From Hyphomonas polymorpha PS728 (lineage in GTDB: Bacteria > Pseudomonadota > Alphaproteobacteria > Caulobacterales > Hyphomonadaceae): a stretch of DNA of 56,310 bases. Made by a program: the position numbers and the translations under genes. The notes below the pieces were generated by a model. It did not search any database, was not told where the DNA came from, and saw only the letters and a list, made by a program, of their open reading frames with translations. Within the stretch, counting starts at the first letter, position 1, and each line of letters begins with the position of its first letter. Positions 35,395-44,299 of this stretch are shown in pieces. The DNA lies in NCBI RefSeq assembly GCF_000685315.1, contig NZ_ARYM01000023.1, positions 1-56,310 on the forward strand, read 5' to 3'.

Positions 35395-35759
35395 TCTTCT
35401 TTGATTGCTCGGTGCTGATCCCGGCCTTCCCGTACCATCGGGAGCGATCTCTCTTTCCGCAGGAGAGGGCGGGGCGTGTTGGATAGCGGCGCGCGTATCC
35501 TCGCTGTTGCAGGCTCTCGCCTCCCCTTGCTGCGCGATGGCCTGCTCCAGGCGTTTGCAGGGCAAATGCTGATCTTCCGCAGCCTCACCGCAGGGACAGA
35601 GCGGAGGGTCATCCTTGGGCGGAGGAGGGGGACACAAAACTGTCATCTATATCGGCGGCAATTGTCATAAAACCTTCGTCGCGATGGGGCATGGGACGGG
35701 TTTGAAGTTTGCCGGGTGGGCCCTCTGCCTGCCGGGGCCGATCATTCGGGAGAGAGTTG
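35395..35759. other. Region between tRNA-Arg and metallophosphoesterase gene
   Basis: There is no recognisable gene; short open frames on both strands (35476-35670 plus, 35389-35646 minus) have no family similarity I can see. The region holds a Pho-box-like pair of half-sites at 35640-35668. No integrase or duplicated tRNA 3' end is visible, so no integration event is supported. Confidence 0.5.
35640..35668. promoter_or_regulatory. Pho-box-like half-sites
   Basis: CTGTCAT at 35640-35646 and TTGTCAT at 35662-35668, the latter followed by AAAA, are separated by 22 bp start-to-start, twice the 11-bp spacing of PhoB half-sites. The middle unit is poorly conserved, so the assignment is weak. The site lies 91 bp before the metallophosphoesterase gene. 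Confidence 0.35.
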
Positions 35760-36662
35760 ATGATCCGATTTCGCACACAGCCCCTGAGGCATCTTCTTGT
35801 CGCCGCGCAGATGGCGGCGCTGTCACTGGTGGCCGCCTGCGCGACGCCGGTGCCGGCCCCAGTGGAGGCTGTGGCGCTGCGCTTTGCGGTGCTTGGGGAT
35901 GCTGAGCCCAAGCCGCTGGCGGAGTTTCCCAATATGGCGGGCGCGGTGGCGGATGTGAACGCACTGGCAGGCCGAGAGCGGATGGATTTTGTCGTCGGCG
36001 TGGGCGACATCGCGCATAAAGGAACGCTGCTGCAGTATGAAGCCGCCACGCCGGTGCTGCAGGCACTGACCCTGCCTTTCTATCCGATCATGGGGAATGA
36101 GGAATACGGCTCGACCGAAGAACGTTTCCTGGAATTTGCCAATCTCTGGAACGAAGGCAAGGCCACATTCGACAGCCGCCGCTATGTGCAGGATGAAGGG
36201 CCGGTTGTCATGGTTTACGCTTCCCCTGATTTCAGCCGGGAGTTCAATGACGAAGGCGTTGCCTGGATGCTGGAGGCGGTGCAGGCCGCAGCGCCCAAGC
36301 CGGTGATGCTGATCGTGCATGGCGCGCAGGTTGGTGTGTACCCCGAAAATGCCGACAAGGGCATCGCCAATCCCCGCTTTGCCGAGGTGGTGGCGCAGCC
36401 GAACCTGGCCGCGGTGATCTCCGGCGACCTGCATATGGATATGGACCGCGTGGACCATTCAAAGCAGATCGGCCATGTGCACTATCTGCACATTCCGGCC
36501 CTGGAGCGCACCAAGATTCCGGACGAAACCCGCCATACGCCGATGTACCGCGTGTTCACGGTGACCGAAAGCGGCCGGGTTGTCGTTGACACCTATGAGG
36601 TGGGTAATCTGCAGCCGCTGGCGCGTCACGCCTACAGCTTCGATCTTCCGGCTGCGGAGTAG
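35760..36662 (+). CDS. Metallophosphoesterase lipoprotein
   Basis: This 300-residue precursor has a signal ending VAAC (C27). A calcineurin-like phosphoesterase core follows: AVLGDAEPK, VVGVGDIAHKG, IMGNEEYG, VMLIVHGAQ and SGDLHMDMD. The classical D-x-H at motif I is D-x-E here, and motif III is GNEE instead of GNHD; both could alter metal use. Phosphatase activity is inferred. ATG 35760 has GGGAGAG upstream and gives a standard lipobox; an in-frame GTG or ATG further upstream would not. Confidence 0.8.
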   Translation: MIRFRTQPLRHLLVAAQMAALSLVAACATPVPAPVEAVALRFAVLGDAEPKPLAEFPNMAGAVADVNALAGRERMDFVVGVGDIAHKGTLLQYEAATPVLQALTLPFYPIMGNEEYGSTEERFLEFANLWNEGKATFDSRRYVQDEGPVVMVYASPDFSREFNDEGVAWMLEAVQAAAPKPVMLIVHGAQVGVYPENADKGIANPRFAEVVAQPNLAAVISGDLHMDMDRVDHSKQIGHVHYLHIPALERTKIPDETRHTPMYRVFTVTESGRVVVDTYEVGNLQPLARHAYSFDLPAAE

Positions 36663-36674
36663 GCCTCGGGGCCG

Positions 36675-37148
36675 CTACCAGGCCCCGATATTCGGCGCGC
36701 TGGCCCAGGGTTCCTGCGGGGCCAGCGGCTTGCCTTTCTGGAGCAGCTCCACCGAAATGCCGTCGGGGGAGCGGATGAAGGTCATGCGGCCGTCTCTGGG
36801 CGGGCGGCTGATCGTGACGCCAAGATCGGCAAAGCGCTGAGTGGCGGCGTAGATGTCTTCGACCTGATAGGCGAGGTGGCCGAAATTGCGCCCGCCGGAA
36901 TATTCCTTTTCGTCCCAGTTATGGGTGAGTTCCACCATCGGTATATTGAGCGAAGTGGGCGAGGCGCCTTCGGGCACGCCGCCACCCCGCTCGATGTCTG
37001 CCGGCGCGGCGAGGAAGACGAGGGTGAACCGGCCCGCTTCATTGTCGTAGCGGGTCACCTCTGTCAGGCCGAGCCCGTCGCAGAAGAAGCGCTTGGCCGC
37101 GTCAATGTCGCCGACACGGATCATGGTGTGGAGGAATTCAGGGCTCAT
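36675..37148 (-). CDS. gloA: Lactoylglutathione lyase (glyoxalase I) family VOC protein
   Basis: The 157-residue VOC-fold protein shows the four metal ligands expected for glyoxalase I: His in FLHTMIRV, Glu in MVELTHNW, His in FGHLAYQV and Glu in SVELLQ. The glutathione-binding ELTHNW stretch supports a real GloA, which isomerises the methylglyoxal-glutathione hemithioacetal. It is translated with the small membrane gene upstream (ATGA overlap at 37145-37148). Confidence 0.9.
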   Translation of the reverse strand: MSPEFLHTMIRVGDIDAAKRFFCDGLGLTEVTRYDNEAGRFTLVFLAAPADIERGGGVPEGASPTSLNIPMVELTHNWDEKEYSGGRNFGHLAYQVEDIYAATQRFADLGVTISRPPRDGRMTFIRSPDGISVELLQKGKPLAPQEPWASAPNIGAW

Positions 37149-37603
37149 GAATAGGCTTCCTTCAGATTACGGATGACCTGCCGGAGGTTTGGCGGTGTCA
37201 GGGTGTAGTAGCGGCGGAGGGCAGCGGCGAGGAGCAGCACGGTTACCCCCATGAAGGCGAGGAAGGTGCTGAAGGTGTGGATCAGGGTGCCGCGCTCGAA
37301 GACCGGCGAGGTGCCCGAGAGCTGCCAGAAAGTGTCCCAGATCATGTTGAAGACGGCGATCAGCGGGGCGAGGCCCAGCGTCAGCAGCGCGGCACAGACA
37401 TAGATATAGGTGGCGGCGCGGGGGCCCTCGGCGCGGAGATAGAGATCGGTGAACTCCTTCTCGTCAATGCCGGGGGGCAACTCACCCGATTGCTGGCGCA
37501 GGGCGAGCAGCTGGGGCGCAAATTCCCGCGTCTGTTTCCACCGCCAGCCAAGGTGGGCGCCCCAGGCCAGGATGGCAAAAAGGAGAAGAAAGTAGAGCCA
37601 CAT
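37145..37603 (-). CDS. Membrane protein of unknown function coupled to gloA
   Basis: I do not recognise this 152-residue protein. It has three hydrophobic helices: MWLYFLLLFAILAWGAHLGW, IYVCAALLTLGLAPLIAVF and FLAFMGVTVLLLAAAL. A short amphipathic part (QQSGELPPGIDEKEFTD) follows the first helix, and the C-terminal tail is basic. The downstream gloA start overlaps its stop, suggesting one transcript. A role in detoxification or envelope is speculative. Confidence 0.7.
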   Translation of the reverse strand: MWLYFLLLFAILAWGAHLGWRWKQTREFAPQLLALRQQSGELPPGIDEKEFTDLYLRAEGPRAATYIYVCAALLTLGLAPLIAVFNMIWDTFWQLSGTSPVFERGTLIHTFSTFLAFMGVTVLLLAAALRRYYTLTPPNLRQVIRNLKEAYS

Positions 37604-37663
37604 GGGTCAGGTCCGCTTCAGGGCCAGAATTGGGCGCCCGAAGCTGGCTGGCCCCGTTGAGGA

Positions 37664-38548
37664 TCAGGCCAGATGGGCGCGTTCGTATACCAGCATGGCG
37701 CGCTTTCGCGCCACACCCCAATGATAGTTATGTAGCCGGCCATCGGCTGCAAGGGCCCGGTGGCAGGGGATGAACCAGCTGATCGGGTTGGCACCGACCG
37801 CTGCGCCGACCGCGCGCGAGGCCTTGGGCGCCTCAATAGCCGCGGCCAGGCGCCCATAGGTGCAGGTTTCACCGGCCGGGATATCCAGCAGCGCGCGCCA
37901 GACCTGACGGCGGAAGGGCGTGCCATAGAGGCAGACGGGCAGGGGGGCGCCATCCTCGAACACGTCGCGCGCCATCCGCTCGGCGGTGGCATCATCCCGG
38001 CGGATCGAGGCAGCGGGGTAGCGGCTGGCGAGATTGGCGAAGGCATCTTCTTCCCGCCGGCCCTGATGCTCGAAGCCGGTGCGGGGGGCGGCGTCTTCGT
38101 CAATGAAGCCCAGCGCGATGAGGCCGCGGGGGCCGATCAGCCAGGCACCCATGCCGAAGGGGGTGGGCGCCTTGCCGAGGATGAGGTCTGCGCCCTTGCC
38201 GCCGGCCTTGGCCTCGCCGGGGGTGAGGCCCTCATGGGCGATGAACAGGTCGTGCAGGCGGCCGGGGCCGGAGAGGCCCGCCTCAAGGCTTGCGTCCAGC
38301 ACGCTGGCGCCCTGGCGCAGGAGATCACCGGCAGCGGCATGGGCGAGGGCGCCTTGGAACTGTTTGGGGCTGATGCCGGCCCAGCGGGTGAACTCGCGCT
38401 GGAAATGATGCGGGGAGAGGCCCATGGCGCGGGCGGCCGCGTCAAGGCCCGGCCAGTCCTGCCAGGTATCGCCCAGCCATTCCAGGGCCTTGGCCATCCG
38501 GGCATAGGCGCGGGCGCGGTCGTCGAGGGGATAGAACGTGTCAGCCAT
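37664..38548 (-). CDS. AraC-type/MGMT fusion: methylated-DNA-cysteine S-methyltransferase
   Basis: The 294-residue protein has an AraC-family HTH region (about 10-110: LDAAARAMGLSPHHFQREFT). An O6-alkylguanine-DNA alkyltransferase domain follows (about 125-294), with acceptor C262 in FIPCHRAL and YGTPFRRQVWRALLDIPAG upstream. The family motif is PCHRV; here PCHRAL. E. coli Ada's N-terminal zinc/phosphotriester domain is missing. The inferred role is direct repair of O6-methylguanine and possibly regulation. It shares a 149-bp region with the divergent GST gene, with an inverted repeat at 38626-38643. Confidence 0.92.
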   Translation of the reverse strand: MADTFYPLDDRARAYARMAKALEWLGDTWQDWPGLDAAARAMGLSPHHFQREFTRWAGISPKQFQGALAHAAAGDLLRQGASVLDASLEAGLSGPGRLHDLFIAHEGLTPGEAKAGGKGADLILGKAPTPFGMGAWLIGPRGLIALGFIDEDAAPRTGFEHQGRREEDAFANLASRYPAASIRRDDATAERMARDVFEDGAPLPVCLYGTPFRRQVWRALLDIPAGETCTYGRLAAAIEAPKASRAVGAAVGANPISWFIPCHRALAADGRLHNYHWGVARKRAMLVYERAHLA

Positions 38549-38625
38549 GACGGAGAGTTTGCCGGAGGGGCAGCGGGCGCGCCACCCGTTTCTTGCCGTT
38601 TCCTATCGCCGGGTTAAGGGCGGAA

Positions 38626-38643
38626 TTTACACTTTCCTGTAAA
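38626..38643. promoter_or_regulatory. TTTACA-N6-TGTAAA inverted repeat
   Basis: TTTACA (38626-38631) and TGTAAA (38638-38643) are exact inverse complements separated by CTTTCC. The repeat lies between the Ada-like and GST genes and looks like a repressor operator; the cognate protein is unknown. Confidence 0.4.
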
Positions 38644-38697
38644 CAGGAACGCGCGCAGAGTGCGCCCCAAAAACAGCCTGGGAGGCAAACAGTTATC

Positions 38698-39645
38698 ATG
38701 GCGGACGCCCGCAGCATTATCCTGCACGAATATCCTGCATCGCCTTATGCCGAGAAGGTGCGCCTGACGCTTCGCCTCAAGAACCTTGCCTATGCGCGGG
38801 TTGAGCAGCCTTCGATCATGCCCAAGCCCGACCTTGTTCCGCTGACGGGGGGATACCGGCGCATTCCGGTGTTGCAGATCGGCGCGGATATCTATTGCGA
38901 TACGGCGATCATTCTGCGGGAGCTGGATATCCGCTATCCGATGGTCGCGTTGAAACTTCCGGGCCATGAGGGCCTCGCGCAGATGGTAGCCGGGTGGACC
39001 GATGGGCGCTGGTTCCAGTCTTCAGTGGCGGTGATCTTCGGCGAGATCGGGGACAATGTGCCCCAGGCTTTCATCAAGGACCGGGAGCAGCTTTCCGGGC
39101 GGCCGTTCAATATTCCGGCGATGAAGGCAGTGGCGCCGATGATGCGCGACCAGTGGCGGGCGCGGCTGATGTTGCTGGAGGAGCGGCTGGCGGGCGCCAA
39201 GGGCGCAGGCGGCGGGCTCTACCTTGTGGGCGCCAAGCCGGGCTTTGTGGACGTGCATGCCTATATGAATGTGTGGTGGATGAAGCAGGCCGTGCCTGCC
39301 TTTGCCGACGCCTGTTTCGAGAGCGCGCCGCTGACGCGGGCCTGGTATGACCGGCTGACTGAAGTGGAAGGGCAGACGCCTGAGACGATTACGCCGGCCC
39401 AGGCCGTGGCGATTGCCAAGGATGCCGCCCCGCGCCTTGTGGCGGCAACGACGCGCAACGAGCCGCAGGGCTTTGCGCCAGGCGAGCATGTGGCTGTGGC
39501 GCCCGACGATTATGGCCAGGACTGGGTGGAGGGCGAGTTGGTGCATGCTGACAGCCAGCGCGTGATCCTGCAGCGTGTGACCCCGGAAACCGAGACAACG
39601 CATGTGCATTTCCCCCGGGCGGGCTTCCTGGTGCGCCGGGCCTGA
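38698..39645 (+). CDS. Glutathione S-transferase family protein with C-terminal extension
   Basis: This 315-residue protein has an N-terminal thioredoxin-like GST domain (about 8-85: YPASPYAEKVRLTLRLKNL, RIPVLQIGADIYCDTAIIL). A helical C-terminal domain (about 95-240) and an additional region of about 70 residues (GFAPGEHVAVAPDDYGQDWV...) are beyond the usual GST length of roughly 200-230. The GST substrate is unknown. ATG 38698 with GGGAGG upstream is well supported. It is divergent from the Ada-like gene. Confidence 0.85.
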   Translation: MADARSIILHEYPASPYAEKVRLTLRLKNLAYARVEQPSIMPKPDLVPLTGGYRRIPVLQIGADIYCDTAIILRELDIRYPMVALKLPGHEGLAQMVAGWTDGRWFQSSVAVIFGEIGDNVPQAFIKDREQLSGRPFNIPAMKAVAPMMRDQWRARLMLLEERLAGAKGAGGGLYLVGAKPGFVDVHAYMNVWWMKQAVPAFADACFESAPLTRAWYDRLTEVEGQTPETITPAQAVAIAKDAAPRLVAATTRNEPQGFAPGEHVAVAPDDYGQDWVEGELVHADSQRVILQRVTPETETTHVHFPRAGFLVRRA

Positions 39646-39711
39646 TACGGGTTGCGCAGGCGCGATCCGGCGCTAGGCTTTCTCCCAAAGATTTCATAAC
39701 GGGAGGAAGCG

Positions 39712-40674
39712 ATGAAGAAGTTCCTGATGGCCTCGGTGCTGCTGGTGGCGGCGTGTGGGCATATGGCGGCGGATGAGGCTGCGCCGGGCGCGAAGGCGGA
39801 TGCCAAAGAGGTCTGGTATCCCTCCCGCTATGGCGCGGAGGACCGGATCGGGGCGATGAACCTTCTCTCGCCGGAGAAGACCGCCGAGGCGGCCAAGCTG
39901 ATCACCACGGGCAAGACCTATGCCCTGGGGCAGGTAACCGGGCGCAAGACACCGGCCTACGGCCCGCGCAGCTTCTCCATGACGATCCTTCAGCTGTCGG
40001 ACGGTTCGGGCACGCCGCTGGGCGAGAACAAGGCTGTTGGCAATGACGATCTCGTCAACACCTATATCGGCATCGGCAGCCAGATTGATGGCCTTGGCCA
40101 TATGGGCATCGACCATCGCTATTATAACGGTGTTCGGGTGGCGGATTTTGTAACCACCGCCGGGCTGACACAGTTTGGCACGCATGACCTGCCGCCCATG
40201 GCAACCCGGGGCGTGCTGCTGGACATGACCAAGCAGTTTGGCAATCCGGTGCCGGCGGGCACGGCCTTCAACAAGGCGGAGATTGATGCGGCGATGGCTG
40301 CGGCTGGCGTCACGATCACGCAGGGCGATGTGGTGCTGTTCCATACCGGCACGATGAAGGCCAATGAAGGCTCCGCTGATCTTCCGCCCACTGAGCCTGG
40401 TCCCGGCGTGGAGGGCGCGCAATATCTGGCCGATCTGGGCGCGGTAGCGGTGGGGGCGGACACCTGGGCGCTGGAGGTGATCCCGTTCGAGAAGGAAGCC
40501 CGGCCGTTTGATGTTCACCTGACACTGCTGGCCAAGAACGGGGTCTACATCCTAGAAAACATGGTGACGCATGAGCTGGCTGAAGACGGCGTGACGGAGT
40601 TCTTCTTCACGCTGGGCACGCCCCGCCTTGAAGGCGCCGTGCAGGCCATCATCAATCCAGTGGCTATCCGCTGA
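39712..40674 (+). CDS. Cyclase-family (kynurenine-formamidase-like) lipoprotein
   Basis: This 320-residue precursor has signal MKKFLMASVLLVAAC with C15. The rest resembles the cyclase/KynB family: GIGSQIDGLGHMGIDHRYY is the metal-site region, where kynurenine formamidases have H-x-G-T-H-x-D-x-P-x-H and several ligands are replaced here. VLFHTGTMKAN and WALEVIPFEKE are later landmarks. Metal binding and hydrolase activity are uncertain. GGAGG lies 6 bp before ATG 39712. It faces the alpha/beta hydrolase gene. Confidence 0.8.
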   Translation: MKKFLMASVLLVAACGHMAADEAAPGAKADAKEVWYPSRYGAEDRIGAMNLLSPEKTAEAAKLITTGKTYALGQVTGRKTPAYGPRSFSMTILQLSDGSGTPLGENKAVGNDDLVNTYIGIGSQIDGLGHMGIDHRYYNGVRVADFVTTAGLTQFGTHDLPPMATRGVLLDMTKQFGNPVPAGTAFNKAEIDAAMAAAGVTITQGDVVLFHTGTMKANEGSADLPPTEPGPGVEGAQYLADLGAVAVGADTWALEVIPFEKEARPFDVHLTLLAKNGVYILENMVTHELAEDGVTEFFFTLGTPRLEGAVQAIINPVAIR

Positions 40675-40678
40675 CGGA

Positions 40679-41506
40679 TTATTCCTTGAGGAAGGAAGTG
40701 ATCTCGCGGGCGAGGGTTTCCGACATGGCGTCGGCGAGATCATGGCCCCATCCCGGCAGGGCCTTGAAGCGGGCACCGGGAATGCGGCGGGCAATGTCTT
40801 CGCCCGCAGCGGGGCGCACCAGCGGATCATCGCTCCCGTGCAGCACAAGGGTGGGGTGAGGGATGGCGCCGAGGCGTTCATGCCAGCGCGGCTGGGCCTG
40901 AATGGCCGTAAACTGACGGATGACGCCGAAGGGCCGGTCTGAACGGCGGAAGTCTTCAATCGCATAGCGGCGGATGGTGTCTGCGCTGTTGCGCAGATGG
41001 GGCGCCGAGCCGATGGCGTGCTGCGCTTTCACAGCAATATCGGCGATGGCCTCGGGCGTGCGCTGCAAGGGCACGGCGGTCAGCGCGGCGAGCGCTTCCT
41101 GCGTGGGCGGAGGCAGGTTCGGCGCGCCGGAAGAGGTCATCATGGCGACGAGCTTGGAAACCTTGTGGGGATGGTCGAGGGCCATCAGCTGGGCAATCAT
41201 GCCACCCATCGACATGCCGACAATATGCGCACGGCCGATTCCTAGGGCGCCGAGCAGGCCCGCGGCATCGGCGGCGAGATCGTTCAGGGTGTAGCTGGAA
41301 AAGCCGCCCATTTCCTGGGAAAGGCCGATATCCCGGTTGTCAAACCGAATGACATGAAAGCCAGCATCAGCAAGTCCCTGGCGGAAGGCGTCGGGCCAGC
41401 GCGTCATCTGGAAGGCAAAGCCCATGATCAGCAGGATGGCCGGATCGGCTGGGTTTCCCAGCGTGTCATATTCCAGTTCAATGCCGTTGGCGCGAATGCG
41501 GGCCAT
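40679..41506 (-). CDS. Alpha/beta hydrolase
   Basis: This 275-residue protein has a full catalytic triad: the nucleophile elbow GMSMGGM (Ser), the Asp in LVLHGSDDPLVRP and the His in LPGWGHDLAD. The oxyanion region is LIMGFAFQMTRWPDAF. The substrate cannot be predicted. ATG 41506 (MARIRANGIELEYDTLGN) is the usual start; an upstream ATG at 41569 adds residues with no similarity. Confidence 0.88.
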   Translation of the reverse strand: MARIRANGIELEYDTLGNPADPAILLIMGFAFQMTRWPDAFRQGLADAGFHVIRFDNRDIGLSQEMGGFSSYTLNDLAADAAGLLGALGIGRAHIVGMSMGGMIAQLMALDHPHKVSKLVAMMTSSGAPNLPPPTQEALAALTAVPLQRTPEAIADIAVKAQHAIGSAPHLRNSADTIRRYAIEDFRRSDRPFGVIRQFTAIQAQPRWHERLGAIPHPTLVLHGSDDPLVRPAAGEDIARRIPGARFKALPGWGHDLADAMSETLAREITSFLKE

Positions 41507-41591
41507 GCTGTCTCCCCCCGAGAATGGTATGCTGGCGCCGGACAGTAGGGGCGGCCCCGGAGAGATCAAGCGCTGCCCTCAGGGCAATGAA

Positions 41592-41617
41592 AAACGCCGC
41601 CCCGGAGGGCGGCGTTT
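41592..41617 (-). terminator. Terminator hairpin downstream of the TonB-dependent receptor gene
   Basis: AAACGCCGCCC (41592-41602) and GGGCGGCGTTT (41607-41617) form an 11-bp stem with a CGGA loop. On the minus strand the stem is followed by a T-run, so it terminates the receptor transcript 25 bp after its stop codon. Confidence 0.85.
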
Positions 41618-41641
41618 GTGGGTAAGCGGAAGGATCGCGCC

Positions 41642-44125
41642 TTAGAATTTCAGGGTAGCCTTCGTGTACACGAAGCGGCCCGAATAGCCGAAGGGCGAGT
41701 AGGTGGAGAAGGGCGTGTTGCCGGTGCTGTTGAGCGCAGCGGGCGCCGCATCCGGATACTCGTCGAAGATGTTATCTGCGCCGAGGGCCAGGGTTACGCG
41801 GTCGTTCCAGTTGTAACGGGCTTCCAGGTCCACAACCGTTTTCGGGTCGAGGTTATAGTCGGTTGCCGACGTGGTGCCCGGAACAAGCACTTCGCCATAA
41901 CGGATCGCCCGGAGCGTAGCGGCGAAGGGGCCGCGTTCCCAGTCGAGCTGACCGGTGAACTTGTCCTTCGGCGCGCCTTCTTCGAGCGTCAGCACGTTGA
42001 CGCGGCCGAAGAGGACGGGTGCCGGATTAAGCGCCGCCAGTTGCGGAACAGCCGGAACTTTCGTCACTTCGGTCTTGTTGAAGTTGGCGCCGAGCGTACC
42101 GCGGAAGGTGCCGATTTCTGTTTCCGGAAAGGCGTAGTTGGCGATGATGTCAACGCCCGTGGTTTCGGTGTCGACGCCGTTCAGGAAGAAGCGGCCGCCG
42201 CCCGAACCCACGAAACCGAGCCCTTGCAGGTAAGCCTGGACGTTGGTTGCGGTGAGGTTTTCCGACAGGACGATGCGGTCTTCGACATCAATCCGGTAGC
42301 CATCAACGGTCAGGTTGAAGGCGCCGGCCCGGAAGACGAAGCCGAGGGCATAGTTGACCGACTTTTCAGCGTCGAGCGGGGTTGCGCCCAAGGCCACAGC
42401 GACCGGATCGTCCACGGTGAAGGTGGTGATGTCGAAGGGCACGCCGCTGATGAAGTTCGTCGAGGTAGTGGTGAAGTATTGCTGCTGCAGCGACGGGGCG
42501 CGGAAGCCGTTCTGGATCGAGCCGCGAACCGCAAAGCTTTCGGTCAGGTCGTAGCGGGCTGCGAGCTTCCCGGTGAGGGCTTCGCCGAAGTCCGAATAGG
42601 ATTCGCCGCGAACGGCGCCGGAGACGAGCAGCTTGTCGGTGACGTTGGCTTCAAGGTCGACATAGACGCCGACAGCGGTGCGGTCTTCGTCACGCTCGTT
42701 TTCGGGGCGGAAGCCAGGGAACACCTGGGCGCCGGAAGCGGTGGGGGCGCCATTCAGCAGCACGCCGCCATTGCGGTAGGAGTCAGGCTCACCGGCAAAG
42801 ATCTCATAGGTTTCCTTGCGGGCTTCCACACCCCAGGCCACGTTGAGATCGGAGGCGAGGCCGTCCATGGCAAAGCCTTTGACGAAGCCAATGTTGGCAA
42901 CCAGCTGCGAGCCTTCAAAGCCACCGGCATCAAACGATGTTTTCGATGCAGGCCCGATGGACCGGTTCACCGTGTCGATGATCTGGAACTCCATCTTGTT
43001 GGAGCCATAGCCGAGCGAGGCATCCACATCCCAGCCAGCCCAGTTGAAGCGGGCGCCGCCGAGGGCAGAATAGTCCGTGGTCGTCGGGTTGATCTTCGGC
43101 AGGAAGCCGTTCGGATAGATCTCGATGACGTTGCGGGCATCATTGGCGCGGCGGAAGAAGCCGGCGGAAACCGTTTCGCGGTCCTGGAAGCTGCCCCAGC
43201 CATAAAGCTCGACGCCATTGGCAAGCGTGTAGCCGGCATTGGCGAAGAAGCTCAGCTGCTCGAGGTCAGGCTCACCGGTCCAGCCATTCCAGCGATTGAT
43301 GATCGCCTCACCGGCCGGGAACACCGTTGGATATTGCTGGCGGCTGTCATAGCCGGCGCGCTCGGTGTGGTTCTGGTCCTTATACTCACCGGTGATGGTG
43401 AGGAAGCCGTTTTCGCCGAGGCTGTAGCCTTTCCAACCGGCAACGGTCAGCACGTGGCCGTCCGAGCGTTCGCGGGTGGCGGTGGCGCCGGGGTTGGGCA
43501 CGCCTGTCGCGGTGGGGGCGATGACGGGCACTGTGTATTCGGTTTCGCGCCAGCCATAGCTCGCCTGGATCGCGCCGCCGGTATTGGCTTCGCGCAGGCG
43601 GACGTTGACCACGCCGGCAATCGCGTCAGAGCCGTAGAGGGCCGAGGCGCCGTCGCGCAGGACTTCCACGCCGCCGACTGCCAGCGACGGGATGGTGTTG
43701 AGGTCAACCGCAGAAGCGCCGCGGCCGATCGAGCCGTTGACGTTGACGAGGGCGGCCGAATGACGGCGCTTGCCGTTCACGAGCACGAGCGTCTGGTCAG
43801 GCGCCAGGCCGCGCAGGGCGGCGGGGCGGACAGAGTCGGTGCCATCGGTCAGGGCCGGACGGGGGAAGTTGTAAGAAGGCAGGTTGACGGAGAGCGCCTG
43901 ATTGAGCTCGCCGACCCCGATGTTCTGGATCGTCTCTGCAGAAACAACGTCTACCGGGGCGGCGGTATCGAGGGCAGAGCGGTTGGCAACGCGGGTACCG
44001 ACGGTGACGACGGTATCGAGGGTGCGGGCGGACTCGCCTTCCTGTTCCTGCGCCCAGACTGGCGCGGCAGCAGCGGAAAGTGCGATGACGGCAACGGCCG
44101 CCGAAAGAGCAGCTTTGAATTGCAT
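41642..44125 (-). CDS. TonB-dependent outer membrane receptor
   Basis: This 827-residue protein has a signal peptide (about 1-26, ending PVWAQ). A plug domain follows with TVVTVGTRVANRSA, RGLAPDQTLVLVNGKRRHSA and LRDGASALYGSDAIAGVVN, then a long 22-strand-type barrel ending in the typical aromatic C-terminus YTKATLKF. TonB-dependent receptors take up siderophores, cobalamin, saccharides or other large solutes. The 'VNGKRRHSAALVNVNG' region resembles family members in saccharide or unknown uptake; the substrate is open. A 174-bp gap separates it from the divergent SDR gene. Confidence 0.95.
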   Translation of the reverse strand: MQFKAALSAAVAVIALSAAAAPVWAQEQEGESARTLDTVVTVGTRVANRSALDTAAPVDVVSAETIQNIGVGELNQALSVNLPSYNFPRPALTDGTDSVRPAALRGLAPDQTLVLVNGKRRHSAALVNVNGSIGRGASAVDLNTIPSLAVGGVEVLRDGASALYGSDAIAGVVNVRLREANTGGAIQASYGWRETEYTVPVIAPTATGVPNPGATATRERSDGHVLTVAGWKGYSLGENGFLTITGEYKDQNHTERAGYDSRQQYPTVFPAGEAIINRWNGWTGEPDLEQLSFFANAGYTLANGVELYGWGSFQDRETVSAGFFRRANDARNVIEIYPNGFLPKINPTTTDYSALGGARFNWAGWDVDASLGYGSNKMEFQIIDTVNRSIGPASKTSFDAGGFEGSQLVANIGFVKGFAMDGLASDLNVAWGVEARKETYEIFAGEPDSYRNGGVLLNGAPTASGAQVFPGFRPENERDEDRTAVGVYVDLEANVTDKLLVSGAVRGESYSDFGEALTGKLAARYDLTESFAVRGSIQNGFRAPSLQQQYFTTTSTNFISGVPFDITTFTVDDPVAVALGATPLDAEKSVNYALGFVFRAGAFNLTVDGYRIDVEDRIVLSENLTATNVQAYLQGLGFVGSGGGRFFLNGVDTETTGVDIIANYAFPETEIGTFRGTLGANFNKTEVTKVPAVPQLAALNPAPVLFGRVNVLTLEEGAPKDKFTGQLDWERGPFAATLRAIRYGEVLVPGTTSATDYNLDPKTVVDLEARYNWNDRVTLALGADNIFDEYPDAAPAALNSTGNTPFSTYSPFGYSGRFVYTKATLKF

Positions 44126-44299
44126 TGGGTTGGTAACTCCGTGTGCGTGTGTGCCGGCTTGCCGGCGGGCGGTTGTGGAAACCTGAACTAACCGTAAGGT
44201 GAGGGCACTGCAGCAATCAACAAGCAGACCGGGCTAACACCATGCTTTAGTTATGCTTTTGTTGCATTTCTGACACAACTCATGAAGCGAGCATGAAAA

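Noticed and set aside
35318..35760. Integration site at the tRNA-Arg 3' end
   Set aside because: No integrase gene, no repeated tRNA end and no change in gene type beyond it.
41618..44191. 857-residue open frame antisense to the TonB receptor gene
   Set aside because: GC-rich genes on this genome leave long antisense frames; the opposite strand has a signal peptide, plug and barrel with clear family motifs, and the antisense protein shows none.
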